This document shows positions 25,425 to 34,078 of a stretch of DNA of 64,000 nt, piece after piece. The notes below the pieces were generated by a model. That model ran no database searches, was not told the DNA's origin, and saw only the letters and a program-made list of their open reading frames with translations. Numbering within the stretch: the stretch's first letter is position 1; every line of letters starts with the position of its first letter. The position numbers and the translations under genes are program-made. Source of the stretch: QHXM01 sp032160705. Its GTDB lineage: Bacteria; Acidobacteriota; Blastocatellia; Pyrinomonadales; Pyrinomonadaceae. The DNA is taken from contig JAVHVE010000014.1 in the NCBI GenBank assembly GCA_032160705.1, forward strand, positions 1-64,000, in the 5' to 3' direction.

Positions 25425-28400
25425 TTAGAAGCTTAGTTTCAAACCAAACTGGAACTGGCGCGGGTCGTAGGCAGATGTCGGTTGACTGTAAAAACGTCCG
25501 CCCGAATCGCGCTGATGGAAAGCATTGACAACATCGAAGAACGGATTAGCCGATCCCTCGTTGAAACGGTTGAAGAGGTTGAAGCCCTCGGCAATTATAT
25601 CAAGCCGTAACCGCTCGCCTAAACGAACGGCGCGGGCGACGCGCAAATCCAGGCTCGCGTAAGGATGCGTGATCCCTCGATTCCTGCCCAGGCTTCCGTC
25701 CGAGAGAAACGTCGGAATAAAAAGCGTGCCGTCCGTCGCCACGCTCGGACGATCCGTCGAGCTTTGCAAGTCTGCGTTGTTGTCCGTGTTGGTGATGATG
25801 TTGAAGGGACGCCCTGAAGAGATTTCGAGAATCGGTGCGATGGTGAAATCCGACAGGAAGCGACGGCCAAATCCGTCGGCGTTGCGCCAAGAGGCGGGCG
25901 AGGTGGCCACCGCGCTGAAGACGAAGCGGTGGCGCTGGTCAAAGAGCGAGTCGGACTTCTCCGCGCGGAAGTTACGGTTGTTCTGCGGCTTGAGAAGCGT
26001 CTGCAAGTCCGAAGAATCGTCAATCGAATGCGCCCAGGTGTAAGAGGCCAGGAACTGGAAGTTGTTTGAGAAGCGACGCTTCAATTCCAGATTCATGGCG
26101 TTGTAGTTTGAGTTGCCGTCCGAGAGCTGCGCGCTCACGTCGCCAAAGGGCGTGATCGCGCCCGGCGTGCGAACGCTTCCAGCCAACGCGGCGTTGAAGG
26201 CTGCCGGTGATACCAGACCACCCGAGGCAGACACCACAAAGAAATAGTTTGGCCCGTTGGGACGGAAGAAATTGGCAGCCAGCGGGTTGACGATGACTGC
26301 TCCGGTGCCTCTGTTGACCCAGACCAGCCCCGGAATTCGTTGGTCAAAAAACGCCGGGTTGTTGATGTTCGGGTCTCTGAAGAAGAGGACGGCTTCACTA
26401 AAGCTTGCGGGCGCGCGCCCTGCAAAGCGACGGAAGTTTTCCGACAGCAACTCAATTTGCGGCGAGTTCACGTCCTGCGGGTGCGGGAGGTGATGCGCGC
26501 CGACGAAAATCCAGCTCGCCGACAACGAAAGGTTCTTGCCCAACTGCCGCTCGATGGAGACGTTGGCCTGGTTGGCGTAGGCATACTCGAAGTCTCTGCT
26601 CACCGACAGCGCGAACGGGAAGACGGGGCCGAAGCCGACGAAGGTCTGGTCGTTAAAAATCAGACGCCCCGGCAAGTATTGCGAGCTTGCGGCTGCGCCC
26701 GGCGTACTCACGCCCGGCGGGCAGAGCGGATTGGTCGTCGCTGCCGTGCAGACCGTTCCCTGAAAGATTTGCAGAATATTCAGAGTCTGTGTCGGGTCGG
26801 GGCTGATCGGCAGCACGTTGGTGTACTGCTGCTGCTGTGAGCCGTCCGCGATGTCTGAGATAAAGGCGGAGGCCAGTTGTGGGTGATCGTAGAACAGGCC
26901 GTAGGCTGCGCGAAAGACCGTCTTGCCGTCGCTGTTGATGTCCCACGCGAGGCCGAAGCGCGGCGCGAGATTATTCTTGTCACGCGGGTAACCCTGCTGC
27001 ACATTCAGCGAATCCTGCGCGGCTTGCAAGTCGGAAACAGAAAGGCTGATGCCCGTGAGCGGATCACGAAACGTGGTTGGCGCAATGGTATCCGTCAGTT
27101 CTATGTCGTAGCGCAGGCCGTAGTTGAGCGTCAGATTCCGCCGAGCCTTCCAGGAATCCTGCGCGAAGAAAGCGAGCGGGCGATTCTTGATCGAGCTGGC
27201 GGGATTGCCGAAGCCCTGAATGAAAACGCTTGGGATGCCGAGGCCGTAGGACTGCGTGGGCGTCAGGGGCGGGGCGCTGGCTGGCAGACCTGTAATGATC
27301 GGCTGCAAGCCAAAAGTGCCGAAATTGAAAAGACCCGGAAAATTCAATTCAAAGGTCGCATCAATTTTCACGAAGTTAATGTCTGCGCCAAACTTGGTTG
27401 TATGGTTGCCGAAGACCCAGTTCAAGTTGTCGGCAATCTGGAAGCGATCCTCCTGGCGATTAACGGGCGAAAACGGGTTAGCACCGATGAAGGCTGCTCC
27501 GGCAATCTGTAGGGCTACGCTCGGAATCTGCGAATCGAAAGTAGCTTTGCGACGACCAAACTGGAACCGCGCTTCGTTAACCATCGTGTTTGAAAGCGTC
27601 GTAGCGAGGTTCGCTGTGAACGAGGTGTCGCGCAATGTTTGAATGCCCGTGCGCGAGTAATCGTTCTGGCCGAGCGTCTGATTCTGCGACTCGTCCTGAA
27701 TGCCCGTGATGTCGCTCGGGTTGTAGCCAAAGCGCATCGTCATCCGGTTATCCTTATTAAAGGTGTGGTCGGCGCGCAAGGAAAAGAAGGTCGTCCCTTC
27801 CGAGATGGGAAAGATTCGCTTCAACTGGTTGAGTGGGCGGAACCCGATGGGATTCCCGCTCCCGTCAACGGTGATGAAGTTCGGCAAAATGCCATTGTTG
27901 GCAGCCGTCGGCACGGGCGTGCCTGAGAGCAGGAAGCGACCACCAATCGGAGTAGTGGGGCCGAGGATGGGAGTGAAAGGCGGGCACCCGCTCCCGTCGT
28001 TCGGGCTGGTCAAAGGATTGAAGCCGTTCAGACCCGTCGAGCCGCCACTCGAAACGAAGAAGGCATAGACTCGAGCCAGGCAGATAGCCGGACCTGTGCC
28101 CGTACCCACCAAACCGTTGATGAAGGCAGCCTGGGCCGGAGTGATGTTGTTAAAGGTGCGCGCAATTGGATTGAAGCCTGGAACGACGGGTATTGTTGCT
28201 GAGCTGTTCAGTGTGCCCGCCACGTCGGAAGTAAAGAAGCCCGATTCCTGGCGACGACGTTGCTCGAAGGCCGTGAAAAAGAAGGTGCGGTCGTGGACGA
28301 TTGGGCCGCCGAGCGTCGCGCCATATTGCGCGCGCGTAAACGGCGCTTTCTTATCCGGGTCATTGTCGATGACGGGCGCAAATGCGTTGCGCGCCTGAAT

Positions 28401-29213
28401 GGTCTTGTGGCGAATGAAGCCGAAGACGTTGCCATGGAAATCGTTCGTCCCGCCCTTGGTCACAACGTTGATGATGCCGCCCGTCGCGCGCCCGAACTCG
28501 GCGGCGTATGAGTTGGTGGCGACCTGGAATTCCTGCACGGCTTCCTGTGAGACAGTTGAGCGCGAGGCGTTGACCGAGTTGTCCGTGTTGTCCGCGCCGT
28601 CCACCTGCACGAGGGTAGAGCGCCCGCGCTGGCCGCCGATGTTCAAGCCTGAAGAGGGAGCAGGGCCGATGGGACGGTCGTTGCCGCGGTTGACGGTCGA
28701 GATGGTCGTGGAGAAGCCGAGGTAGTCGCGCTGGTTGATCGGCAGATTTTCGATGCGCTGCTGCTCAATCGTATTGGCGACCGTTGTGCGAGTCGTCTCA
28801 ATGACGGGCTGGTCTTCCGAGGTGACGTTGACGACCTCTGTGATCTGGCCGACTTCAAGCGTGACATCCAGGTCGGCGCGCGCGCCGACGGTCAACTTGT
28901 AAGACGGCACGACCGACTTCTTGTAAGTCGGTGCTTCCACCGTGACTTCATACTCGCCCGGCGGCAGGCTCACCAGTTGATAGTAGCCATCGTCGTTGGT
29001 GGTCGTGTCGCGCGAGAAGTTGGTCGCGGGATTGCGCGCCGTCACGCTCGCGCCGACGACGACCGCGCCGTTGGAATCGCGGACGAAGCCTTGCAAATCC
29101 GCCGCATTAGATTGCGACTGAGCAAAGACGACACTCGCCGACAGAAAAGTAGCTACGCACAAAACGACGAGCCGTGTAAAAATCGGCAGACATCGCTGAG
29201 GGAACACACGCAT
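25425..29213 (-). CDS. TonB-dependent receptor with carboxypeptidase-regulatory-like domain
   Basis: This outer-membrane protein of 1262 residues is of the large acidobacterial/Oar-like type. A signal peptide (LVVLCVATFLSASVVFAQS) is followed by a CarboxypepD_reg-like domain (LQGFVRDSNGAVVVGASVTARN to YEVTVEAPTYKK, about 40-120), a plug with IENLPINQRDYLGFSTTISTVNRG and GADNTDNSVNASRSTVSQEAVQEFQVATNSYAAEFGRATGGIINVVTKGG, and a long beta-barrel ending PRQFQFGLKLSF, a standard barrel end. AAGGAGAAG lies about 8 nt before ATG 29211-29213; upstream residues in the longer frame are not real. It probably imports a carbohydrate or peptide ligand. Its 3' end abuts the recombinase relic. Confidence 0.94.
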   Translation of the reverse strand: MRVFPQRCLPIFTRLVVLCVATFLSASVVFAQSQSNAADLQGFVRDSNGAVVVGASVTARNPATNFSRDTTTNDDGYYQLVSLPPGEYEVTVEAPTYKKSVVPSYKLTVGARADLDVTLEVGQITEVVNVTSEDQPVIETTRTTVANTIEQQRIENLPINQRDYLGFSTTISTVNRGNDRPIGPAPSSGLNIGGQRGRSTLVQVDGADNTDNSVNASRSTVSQEAVQEFQVATNSYAAEFGRATGGIINVVTKGGTNDFHGNVFGFIRHKTIQARNAFAPVIDNDPDKKAPFTRAQYGATLGGPIVHDRTFFFTAFEQRRRQESGFFTSDVAGTLNSSATIPVVPGFNPIARTFNNITPAQAAFINGLVGTGTGPAICLARVYAFFVSSGGSTGLNGFNPLTSPNDGSGCPPFTPILGPTTPIGGRFLLSGTPVPTAANNGILPNFITVDGSGNPIGFRPLNQLKRIFPISEGTTFFSLRADHTFNKDNRMTMRFGYNPSDITGIQDESQNQTLGQNDYSRTGIQTLRDTSFTANLATTLSNTMVNEARFQFGRRKATFDSQIPSVALQIAGAAFIGANPFSPVNRQEDRFQIADNLNWVFGNHTTKFGADINFVKIDATFELNFPGLFNFGTFGLQPIITGLPASAPPLTPTQSYGLGIPSVFIQGFGNPASSIKNRPLAFFAQDSWKARRNLTLNYGLRYDIELTDTIAPTTFRDPLTGISLSVSDLQAAQDSLNVQQGYPRDKNNLAPRFGLAWDINSDGKTVFRAAYGLFYDHPQLASAFISDIADGSQQQQYTNVLPISPDPTQTLNILQIFQGTVCTAATTNPLCPPGVSTPGAAASSQYLPGRLIFNDQTFVGFGPVFPFALSVSRDFEYAYANQANVSIERQLGKNLSLSASWIFVGAHHLPHPQDVNSPQIELLSENFRRFAGRAPASFSEAVLFFRDPNINNPAFFDQRIPGLVWVNRGTGAVIVNPLAANFFRPNGPNYFFVVSASGGLVSPAAFNAALAGSVRTPGAITPFGDVSAQLSDGNSNYNAMNLELKRRFSNNFQFLASYTWAHSIDDSSDLQTLLKPQNNRNFRAEKSDSLFDQRHRFVFSAVATSPASWRNADGFGRRFLSDFTIAPILEISSGRPFNIITNTDNNADLQSSTDRPSVATDGTLFIPTFLSDGSLGRNRGITHPYASLDLRVARAVRLGERLRLDIIAEGFNLFNRFNEGSANPFFDVVNAFHQRDSGGRFYSQPTSAYDPRQFQFGLKLSF

Positions 29214-29283
29214 TATTGTCTTCTCCTTACAAAACTGAAAGATGGAAGGCTCGGCGGTCTGGCCAAGTCTATAGAGACAAACA

Positions 29284-29324
29284 CGCAACGGGAGGACTGA
29301 GATTTTACTCTCTAGCCCGTTGCG
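29284..29324. promoter_or_regulatory. Inverted repeat upstream of the TonB receptor
   Basis: Arms CGCAACGGG (29284-29292) and CCCGTTGCG (29316-29324) enclose 23 nt, 71 nt upstream of the receptor start. If transcription begins further up, this is a leader hairpin; otherwise it could be an operator. No T-run follows on the receptor strand, so it is not a normal terminator. Confidence 0.35.
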
Positions 29325-29498
29325 AGAGCGAAAACAGGATCGTCGCTAAGTGATGACAGGCTCCAGGGCGCACTAGGGAGTGACGAAAGAGCGCGCTTGA
29401 TGCTTAATCTATGAGAGCGTTGCCGGAATCAGCGCCGGGAGCAAATTCTGTCAACGTGCCGCGCCGCCTTTGTACCGCAAAACACGGGTGAAAGCAAG

Positions 29499-29568
29499 GA
29501 TGAGAGATGAGGGATGAAATAAAAGCATTTGCCTTTTCTTCATCCCTCATCCCTTCGCCCTCATCCCT
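29499..29568. repeat. Heptamer-word hairpin 11 (GATGAGG)
   Basis: Words GGATGAG, AGATGAG, GGATGAA at 29499-29520 pair with the inverted words CATCCCTCATCCC at about 29540-29568. The element ends 3-4 nt before the TAA of the zinc-ribbon gene (29572-29574). Confidence 0.85.
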
Positions 29569-29571
29569 GCC

Positions 29572-30414
29572 TTATTTAATGCGGAACGAATCGAAGTAAG
29601 CCTGAACATCCGCCTTGTCAAGGTCGGCTCTGTTGTAAGCGAGGTAACCGATCTGGTAAGCGCGCGGTTTATCCAGCACAAATTGAAAACGAACGTAGAT
29701 GGATTTTCCGCCCTGCGTGGTTGAACCGTAAATAGCCAGCCCGGTTCGACCCTGAACCGTCACGTTTTCCTGTTTCTCCAGAGTCCCGTTGATGTTTCTG
29801 AGCGCGCCGTCGCGCCCATCTTCAAGCATCTTCTGCGGAGTTCGTCCGACAAAAGACGCTTCAGGAAAATCCGAATAACCGAGGACGGCTGCGCCCTGTG
29901 AATTCTCCGATTGCAGGATGTTGAGGTCCATCGGCCCGGCGGGCGTGGGCTGAGATTGCTTCTGAGATTTGAAGGCGCTGAATCCCGGAGGTAGTGTGAT
30001 GCTGAAACGCCCGGCAGGATCGCTGTAAGCCACGCCGGAACTTGTGGGAGTCGCGCCGGGCGCTCCACCGCCACCGTTCGTCGTGCCTGAACCGCGCGTA
30101 GCGAGAACGATGCCGAGACCTACGCCCGCCAGCACGACCACGCTCAGAATAATCCAGAGCAAGGGACTTCGCTTCTGTATCTGTGTTGGAGGCGTCATCA
30201 TGTAAGGCGGGGGATTCGTCCTCGCCTGATAGCCTGATGTCGGAACACCGTGTAGCACTTCGGTCGGGGCGGCACTTCTGTTATACGGGAGATTCTCCGT
30301 CGGCATCTGGGAGCCAAACGAACCGGCAGACTCGCTCACCAGGCTTGTGCCATCGTCCAGACAAAAATTCTGCGTGTCGTCATATGTTTTTCGGCAAGCC
30401 GGACAGCGTTTCAT
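29572..30414 (-). CDS. Zinc-ribbon, single-TM lipid/ligand-domain protein
   Basis: This protein of 280 residues has an N-terminal two-pair zinc ribbon (MKRCPACRKTYDDTQNFCLDDGTSL), a disordered Pro/Thr-rich stretch to about residue 80, a transmembrane helix (SPLLWIILSVVVLAGVGLGIVLAT) and an extracytoplasmic domain of about 150 residues. That domain starts VAYSDPAGRFSITLPPGFSAFKS, a pattern seen in PsbP-like or LpqN-like folds, and ends FDSFRIK. It is probably a membrane-anchored protein with a cytosolic ribbon. The function is unknown. It lies between the TonB receptor and a flavoprotein gene without obvious coupling. Confidence 0.7.
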   Translation of the reverse strand: MKRCPACRKTYDDTQNFCLDDGTSLVSESAGSFGSQMPTENLPYNRSAAPTEVLHGVPTSGYQARTNPPPYMMTPPTQIQKRSPLLWIILSVVVLAGVGLGIVLATRGSGTTNGGGGAPGATPTSSGVAYSDPAGRFSITLPPGFSAFKSQKQSQPTPAGPMDLNILQSENSQGAAVLGYSDFPEASFVGRTPQKMLEDGRDGALRNINGTLEKQENVTVQGRTGLAIYGSTTQGGKSIYVRFQFVLDKPRAYQIGYLAYNRADLDKADVQAYFDSFRIK

Positions 30415-30583
30415 AAATCTCTTCTCAGACTTCCGTTGCTAAATTTCCCGTCCCCTCGAATTGATCGCCCGTTTAAGAGCTTCCCGTTTGATAAGCATGA
30501 AGAGAGAAAACCACTGGCGGAGAAATTACCATACCTTCCACGCGTTAGCTTCATTAAAATTCTAACTCTCTGCGCGATTGTCT

Positions 30584-31774
30584 CTACCGCCGTGTTGAGC
30601 GTGCCAGAGAGCGGCGGGCGCGCACGCTTGAGCCGAGCGCGAAGATTAACGTTTCGGCCAGCCCCGGAACAAACGCAGCGCGCCGCATCAGGGCACACAC
30701 GCGCAGTCGTGCGCCAAAAGTCTTTTGGTAAAGAGCGCGGTAAGCGGCAGCCGGTTCGTCAAACGTCCCGCCTTGGCGAAGCATTGCGAGGTGACAGGCA
30801 ACGGTTTGCGCTGCCAGTTCACCACTCTCCAGAGCCATCAACATTCCGCTGCCCGTGAACGGATCAATGAACGACGCCGCATCCCCGATGGCGAGCAGCC
30901 CGGCAGCAGGAACAAGCTGTCTCCGACCGAAGCCTTCGAGAGCCACAGCCAGCCAGCCCGCAGGGGCGCGAGAGCCTGTGAGAGTTTGCGCTGCCCTGGC
31001 GTTTTTCATCAAGACCTCGCGCATCACTCGCCCGGCATCATTGCCACACGCGCGCACGTCACGCGCCGAAGCGATGAAGCAAAGATTGCTGAGATTATTT
31101 TCGACGCGGCTCAAGCCGCCGTAGCCGCCCTTGTAAAAATAGATTTCGCAGTGTGAGCGTGCGCCGCCAGCGTTTTCCAGATGCGCTTTGAAGGCGACGA
31201 GCGACGGGCGACGCACATGCGCGCTCTTGTTCGTTTGCCCCTCACTTTCGACGCGGCGAGCCAGCGCACGCGCCCTGCCCGTCGCATCAACCGCGACCAG
31301 CGCATTTATCTCAAGCAGCCGCCCGCCTGTTTTCAAGCTCACGCCACGCACACGCTTTCCTTCCAACAACAACCCGGTGGCCTGCGTTTCTTCCAGGACT
31401 TCGACACCCACCGCGCGGGCGCGCGCCAGCAGTCGCGCATCCATTTCGGCGCGACTCAAGCCAAGAGCGCTTGTGTGAACGCCGCCGAACCACTCGCTTG
31501 GCACGTTCACGCTCCGGCCGCTTCTAGAATAAAAGCGCGTTTCGGTCAGCTCACAGCCTCCGGCCTCCAGCATTTTGTCTGCGACACCGAGCCGCTCGAA
31601 GTGTTCCAGACATTCGGGTGAGATGAATTCTCCGCAGAGCTTCGCACGCGGAAACTTTTTCTGCTCCGCAAGCAGCACGCGCCCCCCGCGTGTCGCCAGA
31701 TGAATCGCCGCACTTGTCCCCGCCGGGCCACCGCCCACGATCACCGCGTCATAGTTATTCGAGGTACGATTCAT
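30584..31774 (-). CDS. Geranylgeranyl-reductase-family flavoprotein
   Basis: This FAD-dependent oxidoreductase of 396 residues has the Rossmann motif DAVIVGGGPAGTSAAIHLATRGG, the family motif LCGEFISPECLEHFERLG and the second FAD motif GLLAIGDAASFIDPFTGSGMLMALESG. Family members reduce double bonds or hydroxylate aromatic or polyketide substrates. It follows the methyltransferase and ketosynthase genes on the same strand, so it probably tailors their product. The substrate is not known. The ATG at 31772-31774 is preferred; a GTG precedes it directly. Confidence 0.88.
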   Translation of the reverse strand: MNRTSNNYDAVIVGGGPAGTSAAIHLATRGGRVLLAEQKKFPRAKLCGEFISPECLEHFERLGVADKMLEAGGCELTETRFYSRSGRSVNVPSEWFGGVHTSALGLSRAEMDARLLARARAVGVEVLEETQATGLLLEGKRVRGVSLKTGGRLLEINALVAVDATGRARALARRVESEGQTNKSAHVRRPSLVAFKAHLENAGGARSHCEIYFYKGGYGGLSRVENNLSNLCFIASARDVRACGNDAGRVMREVLMKNARAAQTLTGSRAPAGWLAVALEGFGRRQLVPAAGLLAIGDAASFIDPFTGSGMLMALESGELAAQTVACHLAMLRQGGTFDEPAAAYRALYQKTFGARLRVCALMRRAAFVPGLAETLIFALGSSVRARRSLARSTRR

Positions 31775-31781
31775 CACCAGT

Positions 31782-31890
31782 CAATAATAGACAGAATTAA
31801 CAAGATGGACAGGATAAAGAGAAGAAGCATCAAGCTGGATTGCCTTATCTGATTTTCTTAATCTTGGTAATCCTGTTCATCCTGTCTCCC
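31782..31890. repeat. Short-word hairpin 12 (ACAGGAT/ACAAGAT)
   Basis: The left arm (GACAGAATTAACAAGATGG, GACAGGATAAAG) and the right arm (CTTAATCTTGGTAATCCTG to CATCCTGTC) pair imperfectly. The right arm is translated: it encodes the end of the methyltransferase, with RQDEQDYQD and its stop at 31858-31860. Confidence 0.75.
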
Positions 31891-32646
31891 TCTTCCGTTC
31901 TTGCCCGCGCTCAAGACGAGGCGAAAGGGAAAGCGTCGCTCTATCCGAAAATTTGCGAGGCGAGACTCTGTGGCCAACCGAGCTAACTCAGGTGATCTGA
32001 AGCCGCGCAGGATGGAGAGAGCGCCGTCTTCGCGGATCAAGCGATTGTGTAAAAAGATGCGACCCACCGTGGTGTAGAGATAATATGCGAGCGCGTGGCG
32101 GTGCAGGTCTATAACAAAGATGCGGCGGCGCGCGACGCGGCTCAGTTCGTTCAGGATAGCGACCACGCCATCATCTTTGAAATGGTGCGTGAACAGTGAG
32201 CAGATGGCGTAATCAAAGCAATCGTCAGCGAAAGACAGACGAAACGCATCACCGCGCACCGAATTGATTAATGGAAAACCTTGCGACTCTTCCAGGATTG
32301 CTCTAGCCGAGCGCGCATTGAGTTCCAGTCCGGTCAGAACGGCACGCCTTTCTGTTTCATCCGCCCAGCGAGCAATCACACGCAGCAACTCTCCTGAGCC
32401 TGCGCCCACGTCCAGCACCGAAAAACTTTTCAAATCCTCGCGCTCAATCTCGGAGAGCAGCGAACGGCGTAACGCCTGCGCATCACCCAGAAAACGATTG
32501 ATGCGCCGCAACTCAACCAGACACCCCTCGTACTCTTCAGGTGTGTAATCGCCCTTGTCCAGATGCTCAAGCTCGTAGCTGCGCTGGCGAAAGGCAGGGA
32601 TGAGGGCGGAGGGATGAGGGATGAAATTCAAGAAGTTCTTTTTCAT
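31858..32646 (-). CDS. Class I SAM-dependent methyltransferase
   Basis: This protein of 262 residues has a Rossmann-like methyltransferase core: SAM loop SVLDVGAGSGELLRVIARWAD, acidic motif GLELNARSARAI, FADDCFDYAICSLFTHHFKDD and RRRIFVIDLHRHALAYYLY. The start overlaps the ketosynthase stop as ATGA, which indicates translational coupling. Both ends of the protein derive from hairpin repeats: the N-terminal NFIPHPSALIPAFRQ comes from hairpin 13 and the C-terminal RQDEQDYQD from hairpin 12. No alternative start codon lies between the repeat and the conserved core, so the repeat part is probably translated. Substrate unknown. Confidence 0.87.
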   Translation of the reverse strand: MKKNFLNFIPHPSALIPAFRQRSYELEHLDKGDYTPEEYEGCLVELRRINRFLGDAQALRRSLLSEIEREDLKSFSVLDVGAGSGELLRVIARWADETERRAVLTGLELNARSARAILEESQGFPLINSVRGDAFRLSFADDCFDYAICSLFTHHFKDDGVVAILNELSRVARRRIFVIDLHRHALAYYLYTTVGRIFLHNRLIREDGALSILRGFRSPELARLATESRLANFRIERRFPFRLVLSAGKNGRGRQDEQDYQD

Positions 32647-32656
32647 CCCTCATCCC
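32600..32656. repeat. Heptamer-word hairpin 13 (GGATGAG)
   Basis: Words GGGATGAGGGCGGAGGGATG at 32600-32619 pair with CATCCCTCATCCCTCATCC at 32644-32662. The overlap of ketosynthase stop and methyltransferase start (32643-32646) is inside the right arm, and the left arm is inside the methyltransferase N-terminal codons. Confidence 0.85.
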
Positions 32657-33920
32657 TCATCCTTTCGATGACGAGTGCGCTGTTCTTTGAGCCGAAGCCG
32701 ATGCAGTTGCAGAGGGCGACGCGCACCTGGCTTTCGCGCGCGGAGTTTGGGACGTAATCGAGATCGCAGTCGGGGTCAGGCTCGTCGAGGTTGATGGTCG
32801 GTGGAATCACGTTGGTGTGCATCGCGCAGAGCGCAGCCGCGATTCCTGCTGCGCCGCTTGCGCCCTGAGGGTGGCCGATCTGAGATTTGGTCGCGGACAT
32901 CGGAATGCGTCTGGCTTCTTCACGAAACGCGAGCTTCAGCGCGTGAGTTTCAATGCGGTCGTTGAGCACGGTTGACGTGCCGTGCAAATTTACGTAGTCA
33001 ATCTCTGAGGGCGCGCGCCCGGCGTCCTGCATCGCCAGCGTCATGGCGCGCGCTGGCTCATTGCCCGTCTCTTCGAGGCGCACACGATGATAGGCATCGC
33101 ACGTCGAGCCGTAACCGGTGATCTCTGCGTAAATGCGAGCGTTGCGCCCGCGTGCGCGCTTATACTCTTCGAGAACGTAAATCCATGCTCCTTCGCCGAG
33201 CACGATTCCCGAACGGTCACGCGAGAAGGGGCGCGAGGCGCGCTCCGGCTGCTCATTCCACTTGTTCGTCAGCACGGTCATCAGGTTGAAGCCTGCGAGA
33301 ATACCGGGCGCCAGCGGTGCGTCAACGCCGCCCGCGATCATCAGTTCCTGGCGACCCAGCGCGATATGCTCGGCGGCGTAAGCGATGGCGTCCGTCGAAC
33401 TCGTGCAGCCTGTCGAGATGACGTGTGAGAGACCGCGCAGGCCGAAGGCCATCGAAAGCTCAGAAGAGAGTCCGCCGTGCGTGGAAGAAGGAATCGTGTA
33501 GACGCTCGCCTTGCTGGCTGGCCCGACGTACCAGTATTCGAACTGTTTTTCTGTGAAAGCGAGTCCGCCGCCGCCCGTGCCGAGTTCGACGCCGATTTCG
33601 CGGCGCTCGTTTAAGGAAAGATCGCTCGTGTGAATCCCGGCATCATCGAGAGCTTCACGCGCAGCGGCGAGCGCGAGCGGGACAGTGCGCGGGACATGCT
33701 TGCGGTCTTTCGGATTAAGCTCGGCTTCCCAATCGAAGTCGCGCACTTCGGCGGCAATCTTGACGGGTGAATCCGCAACGTCGAAGCTCTCGATCAGCCT
33801 CACGCCGCTTTCGCCTTTTTGGAGCGCATGCCAGAAAGCTTCGCGCCCCGTCCCGATGGGCGTCACGCAACCCATCCCGGTAATCACAACACGGCGCGCT
33901 CCATTGATGCGTCCCAGCAT
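32643..33920 (-). CDS. Beta-ketoacyl-ACP synthase II-like enzyme
   Basis: This KAS protein of 425 residues condenses acyl chains with malonyl-ACP. The catalytic Cys172 lies in ISTGCTSSTDA, His313 in VNLHGTSTVLND and His350 in SATKSQIGHPQGASGAAG, with Lys345 in the last motif. The usual GHTLGAAG is changed to GHPQGASG. Length and motifs match FabF, but divergence and the downstream methyltransferase and flavoprotein point to a specialised chain rather than primary fatty-acid synthesis. AGAGGGAA precedes the ATG. The 3' codons (RMRDEG, stop) are written by hairpin 13. Confidence 0.92.
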   Translation of the reverse strand: MLGRINGARRVVITGMGCVTPIGTGREAFWHALQKGESGVRLIESFDVADSPVKIAAEVRDFDWEAELNPKDRKHVPRTVPLALAAAREALDDAGIHTSDLSLNERREIGVELGTGGGGLAFTEKQFEYWYVGPASKASVYTIPSSTHGGLSSELSMAFGLRGLSHVISTGCTSSTDAIAYAAEHIALGRQELMIAGGVDAPLAPGILAGFNLMTVLTNKWNEQPERASRPFSRDRSGIVLGEGAWIYVLEEYKRARGRNARIYAEITGYGSTCDAYHRVRLEETGNEPARAMTLAMQDAGRAPSEIDYVNLHGTSTVLNDRIETHALKLAFREEARRIPMSATKSQIGHPQGASGAAGIAAALCAMHTNVIPPTINLDEPDPDCDLDYVPNSARESQVRVALCNCIGFGSKNSALVIERMRDEG

Positions 33921-34078
33921 AACGAATCCGATTCCCTCTTAAACTTGCGGCCCAATTTGTTCTGAGGAGTTCTGTCCTTAGAATAACATCGCCCGCCGTA
34001 TGACAGCTAACAAAGATACGCTTCTGTGGTGGTGAATTGGATGTTAAAACAAGAGTAAGCACATGCTATTATTCTCGT

